Source of the DNA: Streptomyces anulatus
GTDB lineage: Bacteria > Actinomycetota > Actinomycetes > Streptomycetales > Streptomycetaceae
DNA length: 64,000 bases
Direction of reading: 5' to 3'
Assembly: GCF_014650675.1 (NCBI RefSeq)
Contig: NZ_BMVK01000006.1
Coordinates: 310,001 to 374,000, forward strand
The first letter of the stretch is position 1; each line of letters starts with the position of its first letter. The translations under genes were made by a program, and so were the position numbers. This document shows positions 40,311 through 49,485 of this stretch, piece after piece. The notes under the pieces were generated by a model. It worked only from the letters and a program-made list of their open reading frames with translations, did not search any database and was not told the DNA's origin.

Positions 40311-40444
40311 GGCTTCCATCCTGTCGGGGTGGCTCGGGGGCGGGCGGGGAGGGCGGCCTGCCGGGTCGGCGAAGCGTTCAAGTTACCCGTGCGTCAGATC
40401 TTGGATACCCGCCGGGGCCACGTCAACCTTCCGGGTGCTGTTGG

Positions 40445-40963
40445 ATGAAACGCATGACGCCCTCTGACGAGATTCTGGACATCGTCGACGAGAACGACGA
40501 GGTCATCGGGCAGGCTCCGCGTGGCGAGGCGACCGCGCGGAGGCTGCGGCACCGCTGTGTGTTCATCGAGGCGCGTGACGCCGACGGGCGGGTCTTCGTC
40601 CATCGGCGTACGCCCACGAAGCTGGTCTTCCCCTCGCACTACGACATGTTCGTCGGCGGGGTGGTGGGGGCGGGCGAGTCGTACGACGAGGCGGCGCTGC
40701 GCGAGGCGGAGGAGGAGCTGGGGGTCTCGGGGCTGCCTCGGCCCGAGCCGCTGTTCCGGTTCCTCTACGCCGACGCCGGGCACACCTGGTGGTCGGCGGT
40801 CTACCGGGTGCGGTGCGAGCTGCCGGTGGTCCCGCAGGTCGAGGAGGTCGCCTGGTACGCGTTCCTCGACGACGCGGAGCTGGAGCGGCGGCTCGGCGAG
40901 TGGTCCTGGGTGCCCGACGGCCTGGAGGCGTACCGGCGGCTGCGGGAGTTCCGGGCGGGATGA
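40445..40963 (+). CDS. NUDIX hydrolase
   Basis: A 172-residue NUDIX pyrophosphohydrolase. The NUDIX box GGVVGAGESYDEAALREAEEE (residues about 75-97, ending GV) is complete. The N-terminus DEILDIVDENDEVIGQAPRGE resembles the YfcD/isopentenyl-diphosphate isomerase-like branch. The substrate is unknown. ATG 40445 (MKRMTPS) is used; the in-frame ATG 40454 is an alternative. Downstream (40964-41060) is a run of GACCGG-rich short repeats without a gene. Confidence 0.9.
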   Translation: MKRMTPSDEILDIVDENDEVIGQAPRGEATARRLRHRCVFIEARDADGRVFVHRRTPTKLVFPSHYDMFVGGVVGAGESYDEAALREAEEELGVSGLPRPEPLFRFLYADAGHTWWSAVYRVRCELPVVPQVEEVAWYAFLDDAELERRLGEWSWVPDGLEAYRRLREFRAG

Positions 40964-41060
40964 CCGGCATGGACCGGCCCGAGCGGGGCCGGCCGGGCCT
41001 GACCGGGACCGGTCGAGCCTGACCGGGCCTGATCGGTAGGCACCCCCTAGGGTTCCAGGT

Positions 41061-41456
41061 GTGAACAAGATCGCGCAGAGCGTACGGCTGTGGTTCGCGC
41101 CGCAGCGGATCAGGGAAGAGGGCGACACCCCCGACTACCGGTTCTCGCTGGCCAACGAGCGGACGTTCCTCGCCTGGATCCGGACGGCTCTGGCCCTGAT
41201 CGGCGGGGGGTTCGCCGTCGATCAGTTCCTGCCGGAGCTGGTGTGGGGCGTGCGGGCCGGGCTCGCGCTCGGGCTGCTGGCCGCCGGGGTGCTCTGCGCG
41301 CTGCGGGCGGTCAACCACTGGGTGCGGTGCGAGCGGGCGATGCGACGGGGCGAGGACCTGCCGGTGTCCCGGTTCCCGACCCTGCTGAGCCTCGTGGTCG
41401 CCGTCGTCGCGGTGGCGATGGTGGTGGTGGTCCTCTTCGGCTGGGAGGGCGTGTGA
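41061..41456 (+). CDS. DUF202 membrane protein (YidH-like)
   Basis: A 131-residue protein with three membrane helices (about 41-60, 65-85 and 108-128) and the DUF202 opening YRFSLANERTFLAWIRTALAL. It belongs to the YidH family, of unknown function. The GTG start 41061 is used. Its stop overlaps the GTG start of the second DUF202 gene (GTGA), so the pair is coupled. Confidence 0.9.
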   Translation: MNKIAQSVRLWFAPQRIREEGDTPDYRFSLANERTFLAWIRTALALIGGGFAVDQFLPELVWGVRAGLALGLLAAGVLCALRAVNHWVRCERAMRRGEDLPVSRFPTLLSLVVAVVAVAMVVVVLFGWEGV

Positions 41457-41767
41457 CGGCGGCGGCGGACCGGGATCCCGGGCTGCAGCCCGAGCGGACG
41501 CGGCTGGCCTGGCGGCGTACGACGCTGTCCGCCACGGTCGTCGCGCTGCTCGCGGTGCGGCAGGCGCTGCACGGCGGGGCGACGCCGGCCGCGCTGATCG
41601 CGGTGTCGCTGAGCGCGCTGGCCTGGCTGGGGTTCCTGGTGGTGGCCCACCGCCGGATGCTGCGGATGGAGGCGGCGCGGCCGGAGCCGCTCGCCCCGCG
41701 CGGTGCGCTGACGGCGACGCTGTGCACGGTGGCGCTGGCGGTGTTCGCGGCGGCGATGCTGTTCTGA
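41453..41767 (+). CDS. Second DUF202 membrane protein
   Basis: A 104-residue DUF202 protein: LQPERTRLAWRRTTLSATVV, then three hydrophobic helices. It overlaps the first DUF202 gene by 4 nt and likely forms a hetero-oligomer with it, as YidG/YidH-type genes are usually adjacent. GTG 41453. No function is established for the family. Confidence 0.88.
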   Translation: MTAAADRDPGLQPERTRLAWRRTTLSATVVALLAVRQALHGGATPAALIAVSLSALAWLGFLVVAHRRMLRMEAARPEPLAPRGALTATLCTVALAVFAAAMLF

Positions 41768-41860
41768 GAGCCGGGCCGGCCGAACCCGGGCCGGACGCGG
41801 GCGGCCGTGCTGTCCCGGGCCGGGCCCGGCACACGCGGCCGGCTGATCCCGGCGGGCTCC

Positions 41861-42796
41861 TCAGCCGTCCCAGTCCACCGTCACCACGATCTTGCCGCGG
41901 GTCCGCCCCTCCTGGTTGAGCCGGTACGCGTCGGCGGCCTGCTCCAGCGGGAACACCCGGTCCACATGGACGGTGACGATGCCCCGTTCGGCCAGTTCCG
42001 CGACCTGGGCCAGGTCGTCGGCGTCGGGGCGCACGAAGGCGTAACGGCCGCCGTAGGAGAAGACCTCGCCGTCCGCGATGGAGGCGAGCCGGCCGCCCGG
42101 GGCGAGGGTGTCGGCGGAGGCGCGCAGCGCGTCGCCGCCCACCGTGTCGAAGGAGGCGTCGAAGCCGTCCGGGACCAGTTCGCGCAGCCGGTCGACCAGG
42201 CCTTCGCCGTACTCCACGGGCTCCGCGCCGAGGCTGCGGAGGTGCTCGTGGTTGCGGGGGCTCGCGGTGCCGATCACCCGGCAGCCGGCGTGCCGGGCGA
42301 TCTGGACGGCGATCGATCCGACGCCGCCGGCCGCCGCGTGGACCAGGACGGTGTCGCCGTCGCGGATCTTCAGGGTGCGGTGCAGCACCTGGTAGGCGGT
42401 CAGCCCGGCCAGCGGCAGGCCCGCGGCCTCCTCGAAGCTCAGGCTCAGGGGCTTGCGGGCGAGGGTGCGCACGGGGGCGGCGACGTACTCGGCGAACGTG
42501 CCCCGGGAGAGGAAGTCCTCGCGTACGTAGCCGATGACCTCGTCGCCCACCGCGAACTCGTCCACGGCGACGCCCGGTTGCACGACGACCCCGGAGACGT
42601 CCCAGCCGGGGATCACCGGGAAGACCGCTTCGAGTCCGCCCTGGAGGTAGCCCTCGCGGGCCTTCCAGTCGACCGGGTTGACGGCGGCGGCCCGTACCTT
42701 CACCAGGACCGTGTCGGGGCCGACCTTGGGGTCGGGCCGCTCGCCGTACTCCATGACGTCGGCGGAGCCGTACGCGCTGTAGCTGATCGCCTTCAT
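41861..42796 (-). CDS. NADP-dependent oxidoreductase (zinc-free MDR, quinone-reductase-like)
   Basis: A 311-residue medium-chain dehydrogenase/reductase of the quinone oxidoreductase branch. GroES-like N-terminus AISYSAYGSADVMEYGERP, PVIPGWDVSGVV, then the nucleotide fold VLVHAAAGGVGSIAVQIARHAG and the C-terminal VFPLEQAADAYRLNQEGRTRGKIVV. No zinc-binding cysteines are present. It likely reduces quinones or enones with NADPH. ATG 42796. It follows glucarate dehydratase on the same strand with a 66-nt gap, but no joint role is evident. Confidence 0.9.
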   Translation of the reverse strand: MKAISYSAYGSADVMEYGERPDPKVGPDTVLVKVRAAAVNPVDWKAREGYLQGGLEAVFPVIPGWDVSGVVVQPGVAVDEFAVGDEVIGYVREDFLSRGTFAEYVAAPVRTLARKPLSLSFEEAAGLPLAGLTAYQVLHRTLKIRDGDTVLVHAAAGGVGSIAVQIARHAGCRVIGTASPRNHEHLRSLGAEPVEYGEGLVDRLRELVPDGFDASFDTVGGDALRASADTLAPGGRLASIADGEVFSYGGRYAFVRPDADDLAQVAELAERGIVTVHVDRVFPLEQAADAYRLNQEGRTRGKIVVTVDWDG

Positions 42797-42862
42797 CCCT
42801 CGACCTTCCGTGCAGGCCGGTGTTACCGCAACTCAAGGGGTACGGCCGGGGCCCACCCCCTC

Positions 42863-44152
42863 TCACCAGCGCGGGACCGCCGGTGTCGTCCACTCCGGGT
42901 CGGCGACGCGCATCGCCGCCGCGTCGTCGCGCTCACGGTGGGTCCCGTCGTCCTCCAGCCAGCGCCGGTGCAGGGCGGACAGGCGCTCGCGGTCCAGCTC
43001 GACGCCGAGGCCGGGGGCGTCGGAGACGGTCAGCCGGCCTCCGGTGAAGGCGTGGCGCTCGGTGATGACGTCCTCGGTCTGCCAGGGGTAGTGGCTGTCG
43101 CAGGCGTACGCGAGGTCCGGCACCGTGGCGGCGACCTGGGTCATCGCGGCGAGGCTGATGCCGAGGTGGGTGTTGGAGTGCATGGAGAGCCCGACGCCGA
43201 ACGTGCGGCAGATGCCCGCCAGTTCCCGGGTGCGGTGCAGCCCGCCCCAGTAGTGGTGGTCGCTCAGGACGATCTGGACGGCGTCGCGGGCGAAGGCCTC
43301 GGGGACCTCGGCGAGGGTGGTGACGCACATGTTGGTGGCGAGCGGGACGTCGGTTCCGGCCGAGACGGCGGCCATGCCCTCCGTGCCGCTGGTGGGGTCC
43401 TCCAGGTATTCGAGGACGCCCTTCAGCTGCTCGGCGACGTACAGCGAGGTGGGGACGGACCAGGCGCCGTTCGGGTCCAGGCGCAGCGGGCGGCCCGGGA
43501 ACGCCTCGGCCAGGGCGCGGATCGCGGCGATCTCCCGGTCGGGCTCGAAGACGCCGCCCTTGAGCTTGAACGAGCCGAAGCCGTAGGTGTCGGCGAAGCG
43601 CCGGGCCTGGGCGACGACGCCGGCCGGGTCGAGCGCGGCCCCCCAGTCGTCGGCCTCGCCCGCTCCGGGGTGGGCGGCCCAGCGGTAGAAGAGGTACGCG
43701 CTGTATTCGACGGAGTCGCGGACCTTGCCGCCGAGCAGGGCGTGCACCGGCAGGCCCTGCGCCTTGCCTAGGGCGTCCAGGCAGGCGACCTCGAAGGCGG
43801 AGACAACCGAGAGCCGGATCTTCCCGGTGTTCCTGACTCCGCGGAGTCCCCCGGCGTCGACCCGGTCGTCGGCCGCGCGCGAGTCGCCGCACACCTCCTC
43901 GGCCAGGGCGAACAGACCGTTCATATCCGTGACCGACCGGCCGGGGAGCGCCTCGGCGAGGGAACGTGCGGGCTCCAGGTAGGCGCCGTCGCCGTACGTC
44001 TCCCCCACGCCGGTCGTTCCACCCCGGGTGACGACCTCCACGATCAGGCGCGGGGTGTACGGCTGGTGGACGCCCTGCGTGTTCAGCAGGGGCGGATCGG
44101 CCACGAGGATCGGGGTGAGCCGGACGTCTTCGATCACCAGAGCTGTATTCAT
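42863..44152 (-). CDS. gudD: Glucarate dehydratase (enolase superfamily)
   Basis: Dehydrates D-glucarate to 5-keto-4-deoxyglucarate. The 429-residue protein has the mandelate-racemase-type barrel: FGSFKLKGGVFEPD (K-x-K acid/base pair), RLDPNGAWS (first metal Asp), EYLEDPTSGTEGM (second metal ligand), LATNMCVTT (third) and GLSMHSNTHLGISLAAMTQ with the catalytic histidine. N-terminal TPRLIVEVVTRGGTTGVGETYGD is the glucarate dehydratase opening. ATG 44152; direct repeats TATTCA at 44146 and 44163 flank the start. No glucarate transporter or aldolase is next to it in this window. Confidence 0.93.
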   Translation of the reverse strand: MNTALVIEDVRLTPILVADPPLLNTQGVHQPYTPRLIVEVVTRGGTTGVGETYGDGAYLEPARSLAEALPGRSVTDMNGLFALAEEVCGDSRAADDRVDAGGLRGVRNTGKIRLSVVSAFEVACLDALGKAQGLPVHALLGGKVRDSVEYSAYLFYRWAAHPGAGEADDWGAALDPAGVVAQARRFADTYGFGSFKLKGGVFEPDREIAAIRALAEAFPGRPLRLDPNGAWSVPTSLYVAEQLKGVLEYLEDPTSGTEGMAAVSAGTDVPLATNMCVTTLAEVPEAFARDAVQIVLSDHHYWGGLHRTRELAGICRTFGVGLSMHSNTHLGISLAAMTQVAATVPDLAYACDSHYPWQTEDVITERHAFTGGRLTVSDAPGLGVELDRERLSALHRRWLEDDGTHRERDDAAAMRVADPEWTTPAVPRW

Positions 44153-44222
44153 ACGTGAACTCTATTCAGGGATGCGTTTTCCCGCCAGGCCCTCGCCTGC
44201 GCCGCCGGTGAGGCCGCGGGCG

Positions 44223-45950
44223 TCAGGGGCGGCCGGCGGGCACGGTGTCCTTCGTCAGCAGGGTGCCGCCGGACCAGCAGAGCCGGTAGAGGTCGACCTC
44301 GTCCAACAGGTCGCGGCCGGAACGGTAGAACTCGCAACGGGCGCCCGGCGGCCGGGGTGCGGAACGGGCGTGGTCGGGCGGGTAGGGGTAGGCGCGGGCC
44401 GGCAGCAGAAGGGCGAGTTCGGTGCGCGGCACGCCGGGGGTCAACTCGTCGTACCGGGAGGGCGGGAGCACGCTCGTCGTCAGTTGCCACGCCAGATAGA
44501 CGGCGGACGGCACGAAGAAGACGGCCGCGACAACAGGTGCGACGAAGGCGAGGGCCGAGCGTCGACGGGCATCGCTCCGTACGGAGGCGAGCCGCTCGGC
44601 GGACTCCGGCAGGACCTCACCCAGGGCTGTATCCGGGTCCCCGGCCCTGATCGGGTCCGGGGCCATGCCCGGGTCCGGGCGGCGAGCGGTGCCGGTCGGC
44701 GACGCGGCCCCGTGGATCCCGGACGGCCTTCCGGGCGCCGTCACCGGTCCCGGCGCGGGCGTCCCGGTACGGGCGGCGGTCGTCGCCCGGTGCGGGAGCA
44801 CGGCGGTGACGTGGAACCCGCCGCTGCCGGACCCGGTCCGCAAGGAGCCGCCGAGGACCGTCACGCGCTCCTGAAGGCCTATCAGCCCCCGGCCGACGCC
44901 GCTTGCCGGGCCTGCGCCCGCGTGCGCCGGTCCGCCGGCCGACGGGACGGCGTTCACGACGCTCACCCGCGTCCGGTCGGGCTCATGGGTGATCCGCACG
45001 CTGATCGAACAGTCCGGCGCGTGCTTCGTCGCGTTGGTGAGGGCCTCCTGCACCACCCGGTACATCCCGCGCTCGACCAGACAGGACAGGGGAGGCGACG
45101 CCCCGCGCCGCTCCCAGCGCACCGGCACTCCGGAGGCGGCCGCCCGTGAGAGGAGGTCCTCGACGGTGTCGTTGACCGGCAGGCCCGCGCCCGTGTCCCT
45201 GCCGGGCGGGTCCTGCAGGACCGCGACGGTCTCCCGGACCTGCTCCACCGCGTCCGCGATCGTCCCGCGCAGATCGGCGAGGTCGGCGCGGTCGCGGTCG
45301 GTGAGGTCGGGCGAGAGCTCCAGCGCCCCGGCGCGCAGGGCGACCAGGCTCAGGGCGTGACCGAGGGAATCGTGCATGTCGGCCGCGATCTCCGCTCGTT
45401 CGGTCAGCCGCGCCCGTTCCGCGACCAGATGCTGCCGCTCCTCCAGGCCGCGGGCCAACCGCCATCCCTCCCGTACGAGTTGGCGGCGACCGCGCCAATG
45501 CCGTCCCGCCAGCCAGGGCAGCAGCAGAGCCGCGGGCAGGACGGTCAGCGCGTAGAACCACCACACGGGCTGTGCCCGCAGCACGGCGCACGTCGCGAGA
45601 TCGACCGCGGCGCACCCGGCGAGCACCAGGAGCGGGCGCCGCGCCTCGGCGACCCGGGCGCCGAGCAGACAGCTCAGGGCGGCCAGCGACAGGACATGGG
45701 CGTTGCCGGGAGTCGAGGCGTCGGCCAGGCCCATCACGCACAACCCGTTGACCAGCACGACGGCGGCCCCCGGTCGGCGGCGGGACCACGGCACGGCCAC
45801 GGCCAGGACGGCCAGGGGGAGGACCAGGTCCAGCGTCAGGGACGCCGAACCCGCGTCCCAAAACCCGTAACCGGTGGCGGCGGCGAGCACCGTCCACAGA
45901 GCCGCGTCGCCGCGCGCGGACCTGGCTGAGGTGGTACGCGTGTTCAGCAT
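44223..45950 (-). CDS. Two-component sensor histidine kinase with exported C-terminal module
   Basis: A 575-residue HisKA_3-type sensor kinase. Several membrane helices span about 15-150. A dimerisation box ERAEIAADMHDSLGHALSLV has phospho-acceptor His193. The ATPase domain has N-box QEALTNATKHA (301-311) and G-box GVGRGLIGLQERV. Unlike ordinary members, which end near residue 390, it continues through a Pro/Gly/Ala linker to another membrane helix (467-490) and an outside domain (491-575) with two cysteines (539, 558), ending YRLCWSGGTLLTKDTV. ATG 45950 is used without a convincing ribosome site. Its likely partner is the regulator at 48104-48841, across the ABC genes. Confidence 0.87.
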   Translation of the reverse strand: MLNTRTTSARSARGDAALWTVLAAATGYGFWDAGSASLTLDLVLPLAVLAVAVPWSRRRPGAAVVLVNGLCVMGLADASTPGNAHVLSLAALSCLLGARVAEARRPLLVLAGCAAVDLATCAVLRAQPVWWFYALTVLPAALLLPWLAGRHWRGRRQLVREGWRLARGLEERQHLVAERARLTERAEIAADMHDSLGHALSLVALRAGALELSPDLTDRDRADLADLRGTIADAVEQVRETVAVLQDPPGRDTGAGLPVNDTVEDLLSRAAASGVPVRWERRGASPPLSCLVERGMYRVVQEALTNATKHAPDCSISVRITHEPDRTRVSVVNAVPSAGGPAHAGAGPASGVGRGLIGLQERVTVLGGSLRTGSGSGGFHVTAVLPHRATTAARTGTPAPGPVTAPGRPSGIHGAASPTGTARRPDPGMAPDPIRAGDPDTALGEVLPESAERLASVRSDARRRSALAFVAPVVAAVFFVPSAVYLAWQLTTSVLPPSRYDELTPGVPRTELALLLPARAYPYPPDHARSAPRPPGARCEFYRSGRDLLDEVDLYRLCWSGGTLLTKDTVPAGRP

Positions 45951-46075
45951 GGCGCGTCGGCCGTCCTCCCGCTGGATGTCCTCACCTGTCAGGGGCAATT
46001 CTGTGGGGCGGGCCCGAACGCCCTGCGTGGGGGCGGGCCACGGCGAGGGCGTCCGGGACGTTTCCGCCGTCCTGT

Positions 46076-46888
46076 TCAGGCGTCCCGCCGTCGCAGCACG
46101 CAGAGACCGGCGACATGGGCGGCGACGGCCCACACCAGCAGGATCAGCACACTCACGGCGTCCGGGAACGGGGCTTCGCCGTCACCCAGCATGAAATATC
46201 CCCCCACGGTCTGCGGCATGTACGCGTTGATGGCCAGCAGCACCGGACCTCCCAGTCCGACCAGCATGCCGGGCAGCGCGGACACCACGAAGAAGATCAT
46301 GGCCACGGCGCCGGCGGCCGTCCGCAGAGCGAACGACACCCCTACCGTCATCACGCAGATGAGCGCGGAGTACACGCCCATGGCGACGGTTTGGTACGCC
46401 ACCTTCGACAGCTCGAATTCGGCGTGCCCCCGGAAGGGGCCCCAGGCCAGGGCGATGCCCAGCACGGCCCACACCATCGCGGTGACGAAGCCCACCAGGG
46501 CGCTCAGCAGCGCCTTGGCCAGCTGTACGCGGGGTCTGACCGGCACCCACAGCAGCGAGGTGCGCACGCTGTTCGTCGAGTATTCGCTCGTCACCGTCGT
46601 CATCGCCAGAATCACCAGGGCGAACTGGGTGAGGACGACCGAGGAGACCGACGCGTTGCCGACCGGCTGGAGCGGCTTGTCGTTGATCCGGGCGATCGAC
46701 CCGTAGTAGTAGGTGAAGACCGCGGTCACGAGGAGGCCGGCGAGCAGGCAGACGTACGGTGTGCGGACGGTCCATAGTTTGGTCCACTCCGAGGTGAACG
46801 CGCCGACGAATCCGCCACCGGTGCGGTCGGAGCCCACACGGCCACGGGGGCCGTCGCTCGCTTCGGTCGATACGGTGCTCACGCTCAT
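46076..46888 (-). CDS. ABC-2 type transporter permease
   Basis: A 270-residue integral membrane subunit with six hydrophobic helices. Family features are TSEWTKLWTVRTPYVCLLAG near the N-terminus and MTTVTSEYSTNSVRTSLLWVPVRPRVQLAKA. It ends in CVLRRRDA. ATG 46888 overlaps the ATPase stop by 4 nt (ATGA), so both subunits are made together. It probably exports a lipid, peptide or drug; the linked sensor-regulator pair suggests induction by an envelope stress. Confidence 0.92.
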   Translation of the reverse strand: MSVSTVSTEASDGPRGRVGSDRTGGGFVGAFTSEWTKLWTVRTPYVCLLAGLLVTAVFTYYYGSIARINDKPLQPVGNASVSSVVLTQFALVILAMTTVTSEYSTNSVRTSLLWVPVRPRVQLAKALLSALVGFVTAMVWAVLGIALAWGPFRGHAEFELSKVAYQTVAMGVYSALICVMTVGVSFALRTAAGAVAMIFFVVSALPGMLVGLGGPVLLAINAYMPQTVGGYFMLGDGEAPFPDAVSVLILLVWAVAAHVAGLCVLRRRDA

Positions 46889-47850
46889 GCTCCGACTCCC
46901 CGTGTCTGCCCGGTACCCGTGCCGCCGGACACCGTGTCGCCCGTCTCGTACTCGACGCTCCGCGCGGTCAGTTCCATGTAGACCTGTTCCAGCGAGGCGG
47001 AGACGGTGCGCAGTTCGTGCAGCCGCAGTCCCAGCCGGTGGGCCAGGTCGCCCACCTGCTCGGCGCTGCGGCCCTTCACGACGAGCTCGTCGGCGGCGGG
47101 CGACTCCACGCTCACGGCGCCGTCCTTCAGGAGATGGCCGGTCAGCGTGCGCAGGTCTGCCGCGTCGGGGGTGCGCACCCGCACCGACGACAGCGAGCTG
47201 CCGGCCAACAGGTCGGCCATCGGGGTGTCGGCCAGGAGCTTCCCCCGCCCGATGATGACCAACCGGTCGGCGGTCAGCTGCATCTCGCTCATCAGGTGGC
47301 TGGACAGGAAGACCGTCCGGCCCTCCGCGGCCAGGGACCGCACGAGCTCACGCACCCAGCGGACACCGTCGGGGTCGAGGCCGTTGACCGGCTCGTCGAA
47401 GACGAGTACCCGCGGGTCGCCGAGCAGTGCGCCCGCCACGCCGAGCCGCTGGTACATGCCGAGGGAGAACGCCCCGGCGGAGCGCCGCGCCACCTTCGCC
47501 AGGCCGACCATCTCCAGCACCTCGTCCACCCGGCGCACCGGGATGCCGTTGCTGCGCGCCTGCGCCACGAGGTGGCCGCGGGCGGAGCGGGCCGGGTGCA
47601 GCGCCTTGGCGTCGAGGAGCGCGCCGACCTCGCGGACCGGGTGGCGCATCGATGCGTACGGCCTGCCGTCGATGAGCGCCTCGCCCCCGGAGGGATGGTC
47701 CAGGCCGAGAATCATGCGCATCGTGGTCGACTTGCCGGCGCCGTTGGGACCGAGGAAGCCGGTCACCAGACCACCCTTGACGTCCAGTGTCAGACCGTCG
47801 ACGGCGACGGTCTCGCCGTAACGCTTGGTCAGTTCTCGAAGGGTGATCAC
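46885..47850 (-). CDS. ABC transporter ATP-binding protein
   Basis: A 321-residue ABC ATPase. Walker A FLGPNGAGKSTTMRMI, signature SLGMYQRLGVAGAL (the usual LSGGQ is reduced to FSLGM, common in this exporter branch), Walker B VLVFDEPVNGLDPDG and the switch histidine in FLSSHLMSEM. The C-terminal 100 residues form the usual accessory domain of DrrA/BcrA-type exporters. GTG 47850 has GAGGAG 4-5 nt upstream. First gene of the ATPase-permease-kinase set, divergent from the response regulator. Confidence 0.93.
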   Translation of the reverse strand: MITLRELTKRYGETVAVDGLTLDVKGGLVTGFLGPNGAGKSTTMRMILGLDHPSGGEALIDGRPYASMRHPVREVGALLDAKALHPARSARGHLVAQARSNGIPVRRVDEVLEMVGLAKVARRSAGAFSLGMYQRLGVAGALLGDPRVLVFDEPVNGLDPDGVRWVRELVRSLAAEGRTVFLSSHLMSEMQLTADRLVIIGRGKLLADTPMADLLAGSSLSSVRVRTPDAADLRTLTGHLLKDGAVSVESPAADELVVKGRSAEQVGDLAHRLGLRLHELRTVSASLEQVYMELTARSVEYETGDTVSGGTGTGQTRGVGA

Positions 47851-48103
47851 AGAGCTCCTCGGTGCCGGTCGTGGAACGCGGAAGTCGGCGGCGGCGCGCC
47901 CACGGGCCGGCCCGTGATGCTCGGCTCCGGAGCGGGGGCCGCCGCGATTCCTGTACGAAAGCGACGCTAGAAGTCCGCGGCGGCCATGCCCATCGGTCGA
48001 ACGGCAGCGGCGTCCTGCCGTTCGTCGGGGGCGCACCCGGCCTCCGGGCTGATCCGCGCCGCCCAGCGTTCGCACGGCCCCACTTCGGCCGTAGGCTCGC
48101 CGC

Positions 48104-48841
48104 GTGGAAGAGACGACACCGGGCAGTCGCCCGGTCCGGGTGCTGATCGCCGACGACGAAGCGATGATCCGGGCGGGGGTGCGGGCCATCCTGGCCCGGG
48201 ACCCGCACGTCGAGGTGGTCGCCGAGGCGAGCGACGGGCACGAGGCCATCGCGCTCACCCGCGTGCACCGGCCGGACGTGGTCCTGCTGGACATCCAGAT
48301 GCCCGGCCTGGACGGGCTCACGGCAGCGGCGCGGCTCCACCGGGAATCAGCGGAGGTGGGAGTGATCATGCTGACGACCTTCGGTCAGGACGCGTACGTC
48401 ACCCGCGCCCTGGAAGAGGGGGCCGACGGCTTCCTGCTGAAGGCGGACGATCCGAGAGAACTCCTCAACGGCGTACGGGCGGTGGGAGCCGGCGGGGCCT
48501 ACCTGTCCCCGCGGGTGGCCGGCCGGGTCATCGCGGGGATGCGCGCACACCGGGCGGCACACCCCCACCGCCCCCTGGAGCGGCTCACGGAACGGGAGCG
48601 GGAGGTGCTGGCCGGACTGGGGACGGGCCTGTCCAACGCGGAGATCGCGAGCCGGCTGCACCTCGTCGAGGGCACGGTGAAGGCACACGTCAGCGCGGTG
48701 CTCGCGAAGCTAGGCGCACGCAACCGGGTGGAGGCGGCCATCTCCGCGTATGAAGCCGGCCTGGTTCCACCGGTCGGCGGCGGTGATGACGCCACGGTGG
48801 TCGTCGAATCCCGTGGCCGGGCTCCCCGCTTCGGTGAGTAA
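48104..48841 (+). CDS. NarL/LuxR-type response regulator
   Basis: A 245-residue response regulator. Receiver domain: VLIADDEAMIRAGVRAIL with the acidic pair, VVLLDIQMPGLDGL with the phospho-acceptor Asp (about residue 63), MLTTFG and LLKADDP with the conserved lysine. C-terminal LuxR helix-turn-helix: LTEREREVLAGLGTGLSNAEIASRLHLVEGTVKAHV. GTG 48104. It is divergent from the ABC exporter genes and the histidine kinase, its probable partner; the 250-nt gap would be its target. Confidence 0.92.
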   Translation: MEETTPGSRPVRVLIADDEAMIRAGVRAILARDPHVEVVAEASDGHEAIALTRVHRPDVVLLDIQMPGLDGLTAAARLHRESAEVGVIMLTTFGQDAYVTRALEEGADGFLLKADDPRELLNGVRAVGAGGAYLSPRVAGRVIAGMRAHRAAHPHRPLERLTEREREVLAGLGTGLSNAEIASRLHLVEGTVKAHVSAVLAKLGARNRVEAAISAYEAGLVPPVGGGDDATVVVESRGRAPRFGE

Positions 48842-48927
48842 GGGGTGTCGACGCGCGATGAGTTCTGTCGCCTCGGGCAGTCCCGAGGAGGAGACACCAA
48901 ACCTCCGCTCGAACAAAGGTGGCATTC

Positions 48928-49275
48928 ATGGACATCGTCCGCGTATTGATGGTTGCGCCCGTGGGAAACGTGGAGACCGCGGTGGTCTGGTACGAGAAGT
49001 TGCTGGGCCGTCCGGCGGACAACCGGCCGATGCCGTCGCTGGCGGATTGGCATCTCTCCACAGGGGGCCGGCTCTCGGTCTTCGAGGACGCCGAGCGTGC
49101 CGGTTCGACGCTCCTCAATCTGGAGGTTCCCGATCTGGACGAGGCCCTGGCGCAGCTCAAGGAACGCGGTCTGACCGCGGGGCCGGTGCAGGCCGGCGGT
49201 ACGCGCACCCGGTTCGCCGCCCTGGAAGACCCGGACGGCAACCGGGTCACCCTGCTGGAGAACCCCGCGATCTGA
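48928..49275 (+). CDS. VOC-family (glyoxalase/bleomycin-resistance fold) protein
   Basis: A 115-residue single VOC domain: MDIVRVLMVAPVGNVETAVVWYEKLLGR, then SLADWHLSTGGRLSVFEDAE and FAALEDPDGNRVTLLEN. A glutamate metal ligand may sit in VTLLEN. The substrate is unknown. ATG 48928 has AAAGGTGG 6 nt upstream and is preferred over GTG 48919. It follows the response regulator on the same strand but is probably a separate unit. Confidence 0.85.
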   Translation: MDIVRVLMVAPVGNVETAVVWYEKLLGRPADNRPMPSLADWHLSTGGRLSVFEDAERAGSTLLNLEVPDLDEALAQLKERGLTAGPVQAGGTRTRFAALEDPDGNRVTLLENPAI

Positions 49276-49415
49276 CTTCTCCGACAGCACACCCCGTAGG
49301 CCGGCGTCGGCGGCAGGAGCCCCGGGCGCCGGCCGACGCCGTCCACCACGGCCCCGGACAGTGCGCACGGTCACACGGCTCCGCACCGTCGGATCGCGGG
49401 AGGGCACTGGACGAC

Positions 49416-49433
49416 ATACCGACTGGTCGGCAT
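49416..49433. promoter_or_regulatory. Operator candidate upstream of the phosphotransferase-ACAD operon
   Basis: CCGAC-TG-GTCGG (49419-49430) is a perfect inverted repeat lying within ATACCGACTGGTCGGCAT, 56 nt before the phosphotransferase start. The 12-mer ATACCGAC(C/T)GGT recurs on the other strand at 56604-56615, upstream of the SDR-ligase-TetR operon, suggesting one TetR regulator for both. Confidence 0.55.
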
Positions 49434-49485
49434 CATGGTTCCCGATCACCCAGTCGCCTCGTCCCGCCGCCCGGAGGTACGCACC

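Noticed and set aside
38595..40448. Long plus-strand frame opposite the FAD dehydrogenase
   Set aside because: Antisense shadow produced by GC bias at third codon positions; no motif.
41807..43771. Long plus-strand frame opposite the oxidoreductase and glucarate dehydratase genes
   Set aside because: Spans two well-supported genes on the other strand and shows only compositional sequence.
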